Positions 20,216 through 28,951 of a stretch of DNA of 64,000 bases are shown here, one piece after another (within the stretch, counting starts at the first letter, position 1; each line of letters begins with the position of its first letter). The notes under the pieces are model-generated. The model saw only the letters and a program-made list of their open reading frames with translations, did no database searches and was not told the DNA's origin. Position numbers and translations under genes: made by a program. This DNA comes from Allobosea sp. BK604 (GTDB lineage: Bacteria > Pseudomonadota > Alphaproteobacteria > Rhizobiales > Beijerinckiaceae), in contig NZ_SLZF01000010.1 in the NCBI RefSeq assembly GCF_004341515.1, positions 186,001 through 250,000 of the forward strand, given 5' to 3'.

Positions 20216-21487
20216 ATGAGTAAGGTCAGCGGCGGCGGCGATTCGAAGAGCACCCTCTACTGCTCTTTCTGTGGCAAGAGCCAGCACGAGGTTCGCAAGC
20301 TGATTGCGGGACCGACCGTGTTCATCTGCGACGAATGCGTCGAGCTCTGCATGGACATCATCCGCGAGGAATCCAAATCCGCGCTGGTGAAGTCGAAGGA
20401 CGGCGTGCCGACCCCGAAGGAGATCCGCAAGGTCCTCGATGACTATGTCATCGGCCAGGATCACGCGAAGAAGGTGCTCTCGGTCGCGGTCCACAACCAC
20501 TACAAGCGGCTTTCGCACGCGACGAAGCACAACGACGTCGAGCTCGCCAAGTCGAACATCCTGCTGATCGGGCCGACCGGCTCGGGCAAGACGCTGCTCG
20601 CGCAGACGCTCGCCCGCATCCTCGACGTGCCCTTCACCATGGCCGACGCGACGACGCTGACCGAGGCGGGCTATGTCGGCGAGGATGTCGAGAACATCAT
20701 CCTGAAGCTGCTCCAGGCCTCCGACTACAATGTCGAGCGGGCGCAGCGCGGCATTGTCTATATCGACGAGATCGACAAGATCAGCCGCAAGTCGGACAAT
20801 CCCTCGATCACCCGCGACGTCTCGGGCGAGGGCGTCCAGCAGGCGCTGCTCAAGATCATGGAGGGCACGGTCGCTTCGGTGCCGCCGCAGGGCGGGCGCA
20901 AGCATCCACAGCAGGAATTCCTCCAGGTCGACACCACCAACATCCTGTTCATCTGCGGCGGCGCCTTCGCCGGTCTCGACAAGATCATCTCGAGCCGCGG
21001 CAAGGGCACCTCGATCGGCTTCGGCGCGACCGTGAAGTCGCCGGACGAGCGCCGCACCGGCGCGATCTTCCGCGAGGTTGAGCCTGAGGATCTGCTTAAG
21101 TTCGGCCTGATCCCCGAGTTCGTCGGCCGTCTGCCGGTTCTGGCGACGCTGGAGGATCTCGACGAGGCTGCGCTCAAGACCATCCTGACCGAGCCGAAGA
21201 ATGCGCTGGTGAAGCAGTACCAGCGCCTCTTCGAGATGGAGGATACCGAGCTCACCTTCACCGACGAGGCGGTCAGCCTGATTGCCCGCAAGGCGATCGA
21301 GCGCAAGACCGGCGCGCGTGGCCTGCGCTCGATCATGGAAGGCATCCTGCTCGAGACGATGTACGAGCTGCCGGGGCTGGAAGGCGTTGAGCAGGTCGTG
21401 ATCGGGCCGGAGGCGGTCGAGACCAAGTCGCGTCCGCTCTTCATCTATTCCGAGCGCGAAGACGAGGCGAAGTCGGCATCGGCATGA
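20216..21487 (+). CDS. clpX: ClpX, ATP-dependent unfoldase of ClpXP
   Basis: AAA+ ring that recognises and unfolds substrates and feeds them to ClpP. The 423 residues begin with a zinc-binding domain (C16, C19, C38, C41 in YCSFCGK and [10 protein letters not shown]). The Walker A motif GPTGSGKT is at 119-126. Walker B follows in [10 protein letters not shown], then the pore loop GYVGED, the RKH-type region [10 protein letters not shown] and the C-terminal sensor region [11 protein letters not shown]. The ATG at 20216 has GGAGATGG upstream; the eleven-codon upstream extension is unsupported. A strong terminator follows. Confidence 0.98.
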   Translation: MSKVSGGGDSKSTLYCSFCGKSQHEVRKLIAGPTVFICDECVELCMDIIREESKSALVKSKDGVPTPKEIRKVLDDYVIGQDHAKKVLSVAVHNHYKRLSHATKHNDVELAKSNILLIGPTGSGKTLLAQTLARILDVPFTMADATTLTEAGYVGEDVENIILKLLQASDYNVERAQRGIVYIDEIDKISRKSDNPSITRDVSGEGVQQALLKIMEGTVASVPPQGGRKHPQQEFLQVDTTNILFICGGAFAGLDKIISSRGKGTSIGFGATVKSPDERRTGAIFREVEPEDLLKFGLIPEFVGRLPVLATLEDLDEAALKTILTEPKNALVKQYQRLFEMEDTELTFTDEAVSLIARKAIERKTGARGLRSIMEGILLETMYELPGLEGVEQVVIGPEAVETKSRPLFIYSEREDEAKSASA

Positions 21488-21521
21488 CGCTCCGCCCCGC
21501 ATCGGCGAGATCGGCCTACAG

Positions 21522-21547
21522 CAACGCGCGCCCCTTGGCGCGCGTTT
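21522..21547 (+). terminator. Rho-independent terminator after clpX
   Basis: Ten-base perfect arms AACGCGCGCC (21522-21531) and GGCGCGCGTT (21536-21545) with loop CCTT and a run of four T (21544-21547). It sits 34 bases after the clpX stop and separates clpX from lon. Confidence 0.85.
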
Positions 21548-21621
21548 TGCGTATGGAGCATGGCTGGCCTGCTATCGGTCTCGAACCGCGACAATCCAGC
21601 ATGGGATGGCGCTCCGGGCCG

Positions 21622-21650
21622 CTTGAAAGCCGGTGCGGAAATCTCCACTT
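21622..21650 (+). promoter_or_regulatory. Sigma-32-like heat-shock promoter for lon
   Basis: CTTGAAA (21622-21628) is identical to the sigma-32 -35 consensus. After 14 bases CTCCACTT (21643-21650) matches the CCCCATNT -10 consensus at all but two specified positions. It lies about 140 bases upstream of the lon ATG, within the 304-base clpX-lon gap that otherwise holds only the clpX terminator. lon is a classic heat-shock gene, which fits. The match is by eye and untested. Confidence 0.55.
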
Positions 21651-21791
21651 TGATTTCACTCGCGAGAGTCGTGTGCCTGCTGAGGGCGCGGCCCGCGGGG
21701 GCGAATGGGGTGAATGGTCGCCTCAGGTCGCTTACGTCCGATCGTTCCGCCCAACAGGGGGTTCGCCGGGCGCAACCACAAAGGATAAGTC

Positions 21792-24221
21792 ATGACTGGC
21801 TCGGCGCCCCGCGCTCCATTCGTTCCCGGTGAGACCGGCACCTATCCGGTTCTTCCCCTGCGCGACATCGTCGTCTTCCCGCATATGATCGTGCCGCTCT
21901 TCGTCGGCCGCGAGAAGTCGATCCGCGCGCTCGAGGAGGTGGTCAAGACCGACGGGCTCATCCTGCTCGCCACCCAGAAAAATGCCGGCGATGACGACCC
22001 GGCGACCAAGGACATCTACGAGATCGGTACGCTCGCCCGCGTGCTCCAGCTGCTGAAGCTGCCCGACTCCACCGTCAAGGTGCTGGTCGAGGGCGTCGGC
22101 CGGGCCAAGGCGACCGCCTATCTCGCCGACGATGCCTTCTATCAGGCCGAAGCCGTCGCGCTCGCCGAGGAAGAGGGCAAGAAGGTCGAGATCGAGGCGC
22201 TCGGCCGTTCGGTCGTCAGCGAGTTCGAGAGCTATGTGAAGCTCAACAAGAAGATCTCGCCCGAGATCGTCGCTGCCGTCTCGCAGATCGACGAGCCCTC
22301 AAAGCTCGCCGATACCGTCGCCTCGCATCTGGCGGTGAAGATCGCCGATCGCCAGGCGGTGCTGGAGATCGTGAACGTCGCGCACCGGCTGGAGAAGGTG
22401 CTCTCGCTGATGGAAAGCGAGATGTCGGTTCTCCAGGTCGAGAAGCGCATCCGCTCGCGCGTCAAGCGCCAGATGGAGAAGACCCAGCGCGAGTACTATC
22501 TCAACGAGCAGATGAAGGCGATCCAGAAGGAGCTGGGCGACGGCGAGGAAGGCCGTGACGAGCTGGCCGAGCTGGAAGAGCGCATCGCCAACACCAAGCT
22601 CTCCAAGGAAGCCCGCGACAAGGCGATGGCGGAGTTGAAGAAGCTGCGTCAGATGTCGCCGATGTCGGCGGAAGCGACCGTGGTGCGCAACTATCTCGAT
22701 TGGATGCTCGGCATCCCGTGGGGCAAGAAGTCGAAGATCAAGAAGGATCTCAACGTCGCCCAGGCGGTGCTCGACGACGACCATTACGGGCTCGACAAGG
22801 TCAAGGACCGCATCGTCGAGTACCTGGCCGTGCAGCAGCGCGCCAACCGGCTCGCCGGCCCGATCCTGTGCCTTGTCGGCCCTCCGGGCGTCGGCAAGAC
22901 CTCGCTCGGCAAGTCGATCGCCAAGGCGACCGGCCGCGAGTTCGTGCGCATGTCGCTCGGCGGCGTGCGTGACGAGGCCGAGATCCGCGGTCACCGCCGC
23001 ACCTATATCGGCTCGATGCCCGGCAAGATCATCCAGTCGATGAAGAAGGCCAAGACCTCGAACCCGCTCATCCTGCTCGACGAGATCGACAAGATGGGCC
23101 AGGACTTCCGCGGCGATCCGTCGGCGGCCCTGCTCGAGGTGCTCGATCCCGAGCAGAACTCGACCTTCAACGACCACTATCTGGAGGTCGATTACGACCT
23201 CTCGAACGTGATGTTCGTTACGACGGCCAACACGCTGAACATCCCGCCGGCCCTTCTGGACCGCATGGAGGTGATCCGGCTCGCTGGCTATACCGAAGAG
23301 GAGAAGCTGGAGATCTCGCGTCGCCATCTGATCCCGAGCACGATCAAGAAGCACGGCCTGGAGTCCAAGGAATGGTCCATGGACGACGATGCCCTGCTGA
23401 CGCTGATCCGGCGCTATACCCGCGAGGCCGGCGTCCGCAACCTGGAGCGTGAGCTCTCCAACACCGTCCGCAAGGCGGTGAAGGACATCGTGCTCTCGAA
23501 GAAGAAGAAGGTCGCGGTCAACACCACGGTGCTCGAGGAGTATCTCGGCCCGCCGCGCTTCCGCTATGGCGAGGCTGAGACCGAGGATCAGGTCGGTGTC
23601 GTCACCGGCCTGGCCTGGACCGAGGTCGGCGGCGAGCTGCTGACGATCGAAGGCGTGATGATGCCCGGCAAGGGCAAGATGACCGTCACCGGCAACCTGC
23701 GCGACGTGATGAAGGAATCGATCTCGGCGGCGGCCTCCTATGTCCGCTCGCGTGCCATCGATTTCGGCATCGAGCCGCCGCTCTTCGACCGGCGCGACAT
23801 CCACGTCCACGTTCCCGAGGGGGCGACCCCGAAGGACGGTCCGTCGGCCGGCATCGCGATGGCGACAGCCATCGTCTCGGTCCTGACCGGCATCCCGGTC
23901 CGTCGCGACATCGCCATGACCGGCGAGGTCACGCTGCGGGGCAGGGCGCTGCCGATCGGCGGCCTCAAGGAGAAGCTCCTGGCGGCCCTGCGGGGCGGCA
24001 TCAAGAAGGTGCTGATCCCGGAGGATAACGCCAAGGATCTGGTCGACCTGCCGAAGTCCGTGAAGAACGGCCTCGAGATCGTCCCGGTCTCGCGCATGGA
24101 CCAGGTGCTCCAGCATGCGCTGGTGCGTCAGCCCGTGCCGATCGTCTGGGAAGAGGACCTCACCAGCGTGCAGCCGAAGGTCGGCGACGAGGATGCCGCG
24201 GGCGGCCTGGTCGCCCACTGA
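21792..24221 (+). CDS. lon: Lon, ATP-dependent protease La
   Basis: Cytoplasmic AAA+ serine protease for damaged and regulatory proteins. The 809 residues contain the N-terminal LAN domain ([20 protein letters not shown], from about residue 17), coiled coil (about 190-280), Walker [11 protein letters not shown] and Walker [10 protein letters not shown]. The protease domain follows, with the dyad S685 in DGPSAG and K728 in [18 protein letters not shown] precedes the ATG. A sigma-32-like promoter lies upstream and an intrinsic terminator follows. Confidence 0.98.
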   Translation: MTGSAPRAPFVPGETGTYPVLPLRDIVVFPHMIVPLFVGREKSIRALEEVVKTDGLILLATQKNAGDDDPATKDIYEIGTLARVLQLLKLPDSTVKVLVEGVGRAKATAYLADDAFYQAEAVALAEEEGKKVEIEALGRSVVSEFESYVKLNKKISPEIVAAVSQIDEPSKLADTVASHLAVKIADRQAVLEIVNVAHRLEKVLSLMESEMSVLQVEKRIRSRVKRQMEKTQREYYLNEQMKAIQKELGDGEEGRDELAELEERIANTKLSKEARDKAMAELKKLRQMSPMSAEATVVRNYLDWMLGIPWGKKSKIKKDLNVAQAVLDDDHYGLDKVKDRIVEYLAVQQRANRLAGPILCLVGPPGVGKTSLGKSIAKATGREFVRMSLGGVRDEAEIRGHRRTYIGSMPGKIIQSMKKAKTSNPLILLDEIDKMGQDFRGDPSAALLEVLDPEQNSTFNDHYLEVDYDLSNVMFVTTANTLNIPPALLDRMEVIRLAGYTEEEKLEISRRHLIPSTIKKHGLESKEWSMDDDALLTLIRRYTREAGVRNLERELSNTVRKAVKDIVLSKKKKVAVNTTVLEEYLGPPRFRYGEAETEDQVGVVTGLAWTEVGGELLTIEGVMMPGKGKMTVTGNLRDVMKESISAAASYVRSRAIDFGIEPPLFDRRDIHVHVPEGATPKDGPSAGIAMATAIVSVLTGIPVRRDIAMTGEVTLRGRALPIGGLKEKLLAALRGGIKKVLIPEDNAKDLVDLPKSVKNGLEIVPVSRMDQVLQHALVRQPVPIVWEEDLTSVQPKVGDEDAAGGLVAH

Positions 24222-24262
24222 TCCGCGCTGATGGGCCTGCTGCGCAGGCCCGACAGAATGAG

Positions 24263-24295
24263 AAGGGCCGGCAGCACACGCTGCCGGCCCTTTTC
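24263..24295 (+). terminator. Rho-independent terminator after lon
   Basis: Twelve-base perfect arms AAGGGCCGGCAG (24263-24274) and CTGCCGGCCCTT (24281-24292) with loop CACACG and a T run (24291-24294). Confidence 0.9.
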
Positions 24296-24443
24296 GTTTG
24301 GCCTGTCGAGGAAAAGCGGGCTGGCGGGACAAGGCCGCGATGCGCTGCGGTTGCATGGCGGCGCCTCGGCGCTCGGCGCATGCCGCAGTTCGCCTCGGCT
24401 CTGAGCCGATGCTGGTAACGATCGGAATGTATTTGGGAAAACA

Positions 24444-24520
24444 TGGCGCGGGCGACGGGGCTCGAACCCGCGACCTCCGGCGTGACAGGCCGGCACTCTA
24501 ACCAACTGAGCTACGCCCGC
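24444..24520 (-). tRNA. tRNA-Asp (anticodon GUC)
   Basis: A 77-base tRNA read on the minus strand. Acceptor GCGGGCG pairs with CGCCCGC, the discriminator is G and CCA is encoded (complement of 24444-24446). The D arm is TAGCTCAGTTGGTTAGA. The anticodon stem CCGGC/GCCGG encloses CTGTCAC with GTC. The T arm GCGGGTTCGAGCCCCGT follows. It is convergent with lon. Confidence 0.97.
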
Positions 24521-24767
24521 GCGGGCGGCTGAGGCCTCGGCCGTCAGCGGGGTTGGGATTATGGCCCCCGGCCCGAAGTGTCAAGCACCCCGCGCCGGCA
24601 AATTGAAGCTTCCGCAAAATCAGGCCGAAACAGGCCGAAAAGCGCTAGCAGCGCAGCGCTGCACCTGTGGATTATTGGTCCACGGGAATTCCGAAGCCGT
24701 GAGCGGGGCGAATCTGGCTGACGTGTTGGCATTTTGACCGCCGAGACCGCCGGACCTGCCTGGGTGA

Positions 24768-24965
24768 TCAAGGCGCGCCGCAACGATCCGCCGCGTCGAT
24801 CTGGAGCTGAGCTTCGTGCACGGCCATCCTGAGGAAATGGGCCAGCATGGCAAAGCCGGCTTTGGCCGCCTCGTTCTGCAGATCGATAATGTCGGTCTGG
24901 ATATCGATTAGGTCGCGCTCAAACCGCGGTGCCGCTGCAGCAGCCTCGTTTCCGTCCCCGAACAT
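24768..24965 (-). CDS. Small helical protein of unknown function
   Basis: A 65-residue protein between two tRNA genes. It opens MFGDGNEAAAAAP. Most of the rest would form an amphipathic helix (RDLIDIQTDIIDLQNEAAKA) and a second, more hydrophobic helix (GFAMLAHFLRMAVHEAQLQI). No signal peptide is seen. GGGGGAG lies seven bases before the ATG, which together with the biased composition supports a real gene. I do not recognise the family; with both flanks being tRNA genes, context gives no function. Confidence 0.6.
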   Translation of the reverse strand: MFGDGNEAAAAAPRFERDLIDIQTDIIDLQNEAAKAGFAMLAHFLRMAVHEAQLQIDAADRCGAP

Positions 24966-25294
24966 CGCGTGACTCCCCCGATCGCGACGTTACGGCACCT
25001 TTAGTTCAGCCGCGACGGCAAATTAACATTGTTCCAAACGGGACGGGATTGGCTTCGACGCCGCGAGCGTATGATTAGGTCGAATAGCGCGCTTCCGGCG
25101 CTCTGGCAGGCGATAGGCCTCGTCGGCGGCAGCGCTCGATTCGCGGCTGCATCGGCTCGCGCTCATTCTTCCGCGAAGCCACGACGCGCTCGACGACGCC
25201 ATTCGTGGGCAGAACATGGGCAGAAGGGGGATAAGGCGCGCTGGGAGCGTCCAGCTCTCTGCCGAGGACCTCAGCATGATCAAGCGCCTGGACG
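24966..25294. other. Intergenic region without a supported gene
   Basis: These 329 bases lie between the 65-residue protein gene and tRNA-Val. Reading frames exist on both strands, but they run into the tRNA and have no ribosome site. The first part is AT-richer and probably holds the promoter of the small minus-strand gene. No repeat or strong hairpin was found. Confidence 0.5.
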
Positions 25295-25370
25295 TGGTGG
25301 GCGGTGACGGGCTCGAACCGCCGACCCTCTCGGTGTAAACGAGATGCTCTACCAACTGAGCTAACCGCCC
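25295..25370 (-). tRNA. tRNA-Val (anticodon UAC)
   Basis: A 76-base tRNA on the minus strand. Acceptor GGGCGGT pairs with ACCGCCC, the discriminator is A and CCA is encoded (complement of 25295-25297). The D arm is TAGCTCAGTTGGTAGA. The anticodon stem TCTCG/CGAGA encloses TTTACAC with TAC. The T arm is GGCGGTTCGAGCCCGTC. Confidence 0.97.
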
Positions 25371-25453
25371 TTGGCGAAGCGTTTAAGGCCTTGATGCCGC
25401 GCCTTCAAGCCTCGCGGCCGATCGAGCTGTGATGACGCGGGATGATTCCGCGC

Positions 25454-26191
25454 TCACCACGGCCGGCGCGGCCCGGTATCGATATGGATCAGCCCGTTCC
25501 AGTAGACCTTGTGGCCGCCGACCTCGGGCAGGCCGCGGGCATAGTCGAGCACGACGCGCGGGCGTATGCCCGGCACGCGAAAATCCATCGCCTCGCAGCG
25601 CTTGTGATAGGAGCCGCGCCGCGCGCGCCAGGGCGGCCGCCAGGTCGAGGTCACCTTCACCGCCCCGTATTTGTCGACGATCCTGCCGAGGATGCCCTTG
25701 AGGCGCTCGGGCAGGCACGCGGTCGAGGTGCCGGGATCGGTGCTGATTCCCGGCTTGTCCGGTTTCTCGTTCGGATCGAATGCAGGTTCGGCGCCGGCTT
25801 TCTGGCCGGGCGTGAGTTGCGGCCATTCCGGGCCCTCGTCCTCGTCGGGCTCGCTCAGCACCGGCGAATCGGGGCCGGCCGGGCCGGCCGGTGTCGGCTC
25901 GCCCGGCGTGAAGGGCGGTGGTTCAGCGACCGAGGCCCGGGCGGCAGGGGGAGCAGTTGGCGTAGGTGGCACGACGGGCGCGGGGATAATGATCTGCGGC
26001 GGCGCCGATGTCGTGGGCATGTCCAAGTCGAAGGGCCGCTCGGGCGGCAGCGGCGCACGCACCATCTGCGGCGGCTGCTGCTGGGCGTGGCCGGCCTCGG
26101 CCGCGACCAGGGCCGCGAAGGCGATCAGCGGGAGCAGGGGGAAGGCCGGGCGCGCCGTCTCTGTTGCGCCCGCAGCGATCGGCAGCGGCAT
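25454..26191 (-). CDS. Exported M15-like (YcbK/D-Ala-D-Ala peptidase fold) protein with Pro-rich linker
   Basis: A 245-residue protein. An N-terminal signal sequence (LLPLIAFAALVAAEAGHAQ) is followed by a Pro/Ala-rich linker of about 110 residues and a compact C-terminal domain. The domain has SYHKRCEAMDF with H196 and D203, and ends in LIHIDTGPRRPW with H236. The spacing H-x6-D ... H matches the zinc triad of peptidase M15 relatives that act on peptidoglycan peptides. It is probably periplasmic, envelope-associated and zinc-dependent. It directly follows the HdeA-like gene (two-base gap), so they form one unit. The exact cleavage bond is unknown. Confidence 0.8.
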   Translation of the reverse strand: MPLPIAAGATETARPAFPLLPLIAFAALVAAEAGHAQQQPPQMVRAPLPPERPFDLDMPTTSAPPQIIIPAPVVPPTPTAPPAARASVAEPPPFTPGEPTPAGPAGPDSPVLSEPDEDEGPEWPQLTPGQKAGAEPAFDPNEKPDKPGISTDPGTSTACLPERLKGILGRIVDKYGAVKVTSTWRPPWRARRGSYHKRCEAMDFRVPGIRPRVVLDYARGLPEVGGHKVYWNGLIHIDTGPRRPW

Positions 26192-26193
26192 GG

Positions 26194-26517
26194 TCAGGGC
26201 GCGGGCGCTGGCATGAACACGGCGCGCGTCTCGGCGCTCAGCAGCGAGAGCTGTGGTGATTTCGCGCAGAGCGCCTGCAATCCGGCCGGAGCCGCATTGA
26301 TCTTATCAAGATCGAGCAAGGGCTTTTGCGCGCCGCCGGCGAAATAGCCCGCCAGCCAGAGCGAGAGCTGCGCCTGGTCGTTGCCGCTCATTCCGGAGAA
26401 ATCGGCGCAGGTCGCGCGCGTCAGGTCGAAGCTTTCCGCCTGCGCCCCGCCTGTCACCACCAGCGGCCATGCGATGAGCGCCGCCCGAACCGCCATTCTG
26501 GATCGAAATCGAAGCAT
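26194..26517 (-). CDS. Small exported HdeA/HdeB-like protein
   Basis: A mature region of about 80 residues after a signal peptide (RAALIAWPLVVTGGAQA). It shows the HdeA/HdeB pattern: first Cys in ATCADF (C37), then MSGNDQAQLSLWLAGYFAGG, and a second Cys (C84 in LQALC) that would form the family disulfide. HdeA/B proteins are periplasmic acid-stress chaperones, though many alphaproteobacterial relatives are untested. The ATG at 26517 gives a normal signal peptide; the frame extends to 26559. First gene of a pair with the M15-like protein. Confidence 0.75.
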   Translation of the reverse strand: MLRFRSRMAVRAALIAWPLVVTGGAQAESFDLTRATCADFSGMSGNDQAQLSLWLAGYFAGGAQKPLLDLDKINAAPAGLQALCAKSPQLSLLSAETRAVFMPAPAP

Positions 26518-26713
26518 GTGACGTGTCCGTGGCGCAGGAAAAGGCCGATTCGCCTTCATCCTGTCGTGCCGCGCGTTCGCCAGCCAGTCAAATTGCAGTT
26601 AAATCACTGGAAACCGCGGGCGCGCCGGGCTTTCCGCCGTTGTCTTGCCCGTGCCGCGTTCTGCAATGCGCCACATTCATCCCCCTGGGGCGATTGTGCG
26701 GCGCGGCGAACCC

Positions 26714-26742
26714 TTGCAGGATTCTAAAGCAGGGGCTAATCG
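26714..26742 (+). promoter_or_regulatory. Candidate housekeeping promoter of the nuo operon
   Basis: TTGCAG (26714-26719), a 17-base spacer and TAATCG (26737-26742) lie about 50 bases upstream of the nuoA ATG, in the gap after the divergent HdeA-like gene. The -10 match is modest, so this is a candidate only. Confidence 0.35.
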
Positions 26743-26790
26743 ACTGCCGATGCAGCGTCATGCTGGCCGCTGCGCGAAGTGGGGTTGTCC

Positions 26791-27171
26791 ATGCAAGCTC
26801 TCCCGGTGCCGTCCCTGCTGAGCGACTACCTGCCGCTGGCGATCTTCATCGGCGTCTCGCTGGTCATCGGCCTCGCCCTGCTGATCGCACCCTTCGCGAT
26901 CGCCTATTCGAAGCCGGATGCCGAGAAGCTCTCGGCCTATGAGTGCGGCTTCAACGCCTTCGATGACGCGCGCATGAAATTCGACGTGCGCTTCTATCTC
27001 GTCGCGATTCTCTTCATCATCTTCGATCTCGAAGTCGCCTTCCTGTTTCCCTGGGCTGTCGCCTTCGGCGGGCTGGGCTGGTTCGGCTTCTGGTCGATGA
27101 TGATCTTCCTGGGCGTGCTGACCGTCGGCTTCGTCTACGAGTGGCGCAAGGGCGCCCTGGAATGGGACTAA
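26791..27171 (+). CDS. nuoA: NADH-quinone oxidoreductase subunit A
   Basis: Membrane subunit of complex I (ND3 homologue). The 126 residues have three transmembrane helices and the family signature [20 protein letters not shown], which includes the conserved loop Cys near the quinone site. [20 protein letters not shown] and FPWAVAF follow. The ATG at 26791 was chosen over an upstream GTG because the extra four residues are not part of the family. It opens a plus-strand operon of 14 nuo genes and three extra genes reaching 43087. Confidence 0.97.
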   Translation: MQALPVPSLLSDYLPLAIFIGVSLVIGLALLIAPFAIAYSKPDAEKLSAYECGFNAFDDARMKFDVRFYLVAILFIIFDLEVAFLFPWAVAFGGLGWFGFWSMMIFLGVLTVGFVYEWRKGALEWD

Positions 27172-27236
27172 TTGTCCGATCGCGGATCCCGGCATTGCTG
27201 CCTATCTGACAGGAATGGGTTCACAAGGGTAGGATT

Positions 27237-27821
27237 ATGGCAGTCACAGCGATCGACCGCGGCGACCCGCTCGTCGCCCCCGCGCCCCGCGGCCTGCTTG
27301 GCCCGGACGGCAACCCCGTCGGCACGCGCGACCCCTTCTTCGTCGAGATCAACAACGAGCTCGCCGACAAGGGTTTCCTCGTCACCGCGACCGACGATCT
27401 GATCAACTGGGCCCGCACCGGCTCGCTGATGTGGATGACCTTCGGCCTGGCCTGCTGCGCGGTCGAGATGATGCAGCTCTCGATGCCGCGCTACGATGTC
27501 GAGCGCTTCGGCTTCGCGCCGCGCGCCAGCCCGCGCCAGTCGGACGTGATGATCGTGGCGGGGACGCTGACCAACAAGATGGCGCCGGCGCTGCGCAAGG
27601 TCTACGACCAGATGCCGGAGCCGCGCTACGTCATCTCGATGGGCTCCTGCGCCAATGGCGGCGGCTACTATCACTACAGCTATTCGGTGGTGCGCGGCTG
27701 CGACCGCATCGTGCCGATCGACGTCTACGTGCCGGGCTGCCCGCCCACCGCGGAGGCGCTGCTCTACGGCGTGCTGCTGCTCCAGAAGAAGATTCGCCGG
27801 ACCGGCACGATCGAACGGTAA
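27237..27821 (+). CDS. nuoB: NADH-quinone oxidoreductase subunit B
   Basis: Carries cluster N2, the final electron donor to quinone in complex I. The 194 residues include the ligands C73 and C74 in [12 protein letters not shown]138 in [12 protein letters not shown] and C168 in [15 protein letters not shown]. The alphaproteobacterial N-terminal extension of about 35 residues is present. A palindromic element and 80 bases separate it from nuoC, so coupling is not by overlap here. Confidence 0.98.
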   Translation: MAVTAIDRGDPLVAPAPRGLLGPDGNPVGTRDPFFVEINNELADKGFLVTATDDLINWARTGSLMWMTFGLACCAVEMMQLSMPRYDVERFGFAPRASPRQSDVMIVAGTLTNKMAPALRKVYDQMPEPRYVISMGSCANGGGYYHYSYSVVRGCDRIVPIDVYVPGCPPTAEALLYGVLLLQKKIRRTGTIER

Positions 27822-27829
27822 TACGCGCG

Positions 27830-27862
27830 CGTCATGGTCGGGCTCGGCCCGGCCATTCCCGG
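27830..27862 (+). repeat. Palindromic element between nuoB and nuoC
   Basis: CGTCATGGTCGGG ... CCCGGCCAT forms a hairpin with arms 27834-27842 and 27848-27856 (one G-U pair). The sequence matches the start of each half of the larger element at 30153-30243, so this is a single-arm copy of the same family inside the operon. Confidence 0.65.
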
Positions 27863-27901
27863 TGGGGAGGCGCGGATTGAAATGGTAGCGAAGGTGGACC
27901 G

Positions 27902-28507
27902 ATGAGCGAAGCGCTCGTGACCCTCGGCGAAGAGATCAAGGCGGCGCTGCCCGGCGCGGTCACCAATGCCGTCGTCGCCTTCGGCGAGCTGACGATCGAG
28001 GCCGAGGCCGCTCAGATCGTCACGGTGCTGAAGACGCTTTATGACGATCCGCGCTTCCGCTTCGTCAATTTCACCGACCTTGCCGGCGCCGACTATCCGG
28101 AGCGCGAGAAGCGCTTCGATGTCGTCTACCACCTGCTGTCGCCGCGCCATAACCGGCGCATCCGGGTCAAGGTGCAGACCGATGAGCGCACGCCGGTGCC
28201 GTCGGCCGTCGACGTCTTCCCGGCCGCGAACTGGTTCGAGCGCGAGGCCTACGACTTCTACGGCATGCTGTTCTCCGGCCATCCGGACCTGCGCCGCATC
28301 CTCACCGATTACGGCTTCGAGGGGTTCCCGCTGCGCAAGGACTTCCCGCTGACCGGCTTCGTCGAGGTTCGCTATGACGACGAGCAGAAGCGGGTTGTCT
28401 ACGAGCCGGTGAAGCTCAACCAGGAATTCCGCAATTTCGACTTCCTCTCGCCCTGGGAAGGCACGGACTACGTGCTGCCGGGTGACGAGAAGGCCAAGGC
28501 GGGCTAG
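27902..28507 (+). CDS. nuoC: NADH-quinone oxidoreductase subunit C
   Basis: Peripheral-arm subunit of complex I (30 kDa type). The 201 residues carry the family signature in [15 protein letters not shown] ([20 protein letters not shown]) and the [20 protein letters not shown] block, followed by [12 protein letters not shown] and the C-terminal [10 protein letters not shown]. It is a stand-alone NuoC, not the NuoCD fusion of enterobacteria. A GFA-family gene follows four bases after the stop. Confidence 0.98.
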   Translation: MSEALVTLGEEIKAALPGAVTNAVVAFGELTIEAEAAQIVTVLKTLYDDPRFRFVNFTDLAGADYPEREKRFDVVYHLLSPRHNRRIRVKVQTDERTPVPSAVDVFPAANWFEREAYDFYGMLFSGHPDLRRILTDYGFEGFPLRKDFPLTGFVEVRYDDEQKRVVYEPVKLNQEFRNFDFLSPWEGTDYVLPGDEKAKAG

Positions 28508-28511
28508 GGCG

Positions 28512-28949
28512 ATGGGCGAAGCCTCACGAGCCTCCGGTGGCTGTCTCTGTGGCGCGGTGCGCTACAGCGCCGTGCCCGCGAAGCCGGAAATGGATGTCTG
28601 CCATTGCCGCATGTGCCGGCGCTGGAGCGGCGGCGTCTTCATGTCGGTGCCGTGCAACGACCTTGAAATCGAGAACGAGCAGGCGCTTCGCCGCTACGTC
28701 TCGTCCGAATGGGCCGAGCGGCTGTTCTGCAAGGATTGCGGCACCAGCCTGTTCTGGCGTTTCCAGGATGACGAGAGCGGCCATGTCGCGATCGCCTTCC
28801 AGAGCTTCGACGATCTCGCCCCGGTGAGCTTCGCCGAGGAGATCTTCATCGACGAGAAGCCGGCGCTTTATGCATTCGCCGGCGAGCGGCCCCGCAAGAC
28901 CGGTGCCGAAGTCATCGCTGCCTTCGAAGCGCAGCAGCAGGAGGGTTGA
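28512..28949 (+). CDS. GFA/CENP-V-family zinc protein inserted between nuoC and nuoD
   Basis: A 145-residue protein of the glutathione-dependent formaldehyde-activating-like fold. The zinc-binding cysteines are in [10 protein letters not shown] (C11, C13), [14 protein letters not shown] (C30, C32, C35) and [12 protein letters not shown] (C73, C76). Most family members are small cytoplasmic zinc proteins of unproven function; a few are S-(hydroxymethyl)glutathione-related. The start lies four bases after nuoC, and its stop lies within three bases of the nuoD ATG, so it is co-transcribed with complex I. A role in the complex is not established. Confidence 0.9.
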   Translation: MGEASRASGGCLCGAVRYSAVPAKPEMDVCHCRMCRRWSGGVFMSVPCNDLEIENEQALRRYVSSEWAERLFCKDCGTSLFWRFQDDESGHVAIAFQSFDDLAPVSFAEEIFIDEKPALYAFAGERPRKTGAEVIAAFEAQQQEG

Positions 28950-28951
28950 GG

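Noticed and set aside
22299-24356. A 685-codon open frame antisense to lon, and similar long antisense frames (for example over nuoG/nuoH, rnj, queA, nuoL)
   Set aside because: High GC leaves antisense frames open. The translations are rich in Arg, His, Asp and Gln with no recognisable domains, while the opposite strand encodes a clear conserved protein.
24128-24505. Minus-strand frame starting MVRVPACHAGGRGFEPRRP across tRNA-Asp
   Set aside because: It is a tRNA-derived artefact that then runs antisense into lon.
25023-25355. Frame on the minus strand beginning in tRNA-Val (MVEHLVYTERVGGSSPSPPT)
   Set aside because: This is the translation of a tRNA gene, a known annotation artefact. The plus-strand frame ending GLEPPTLSV over the same tRNA is the same artefact.
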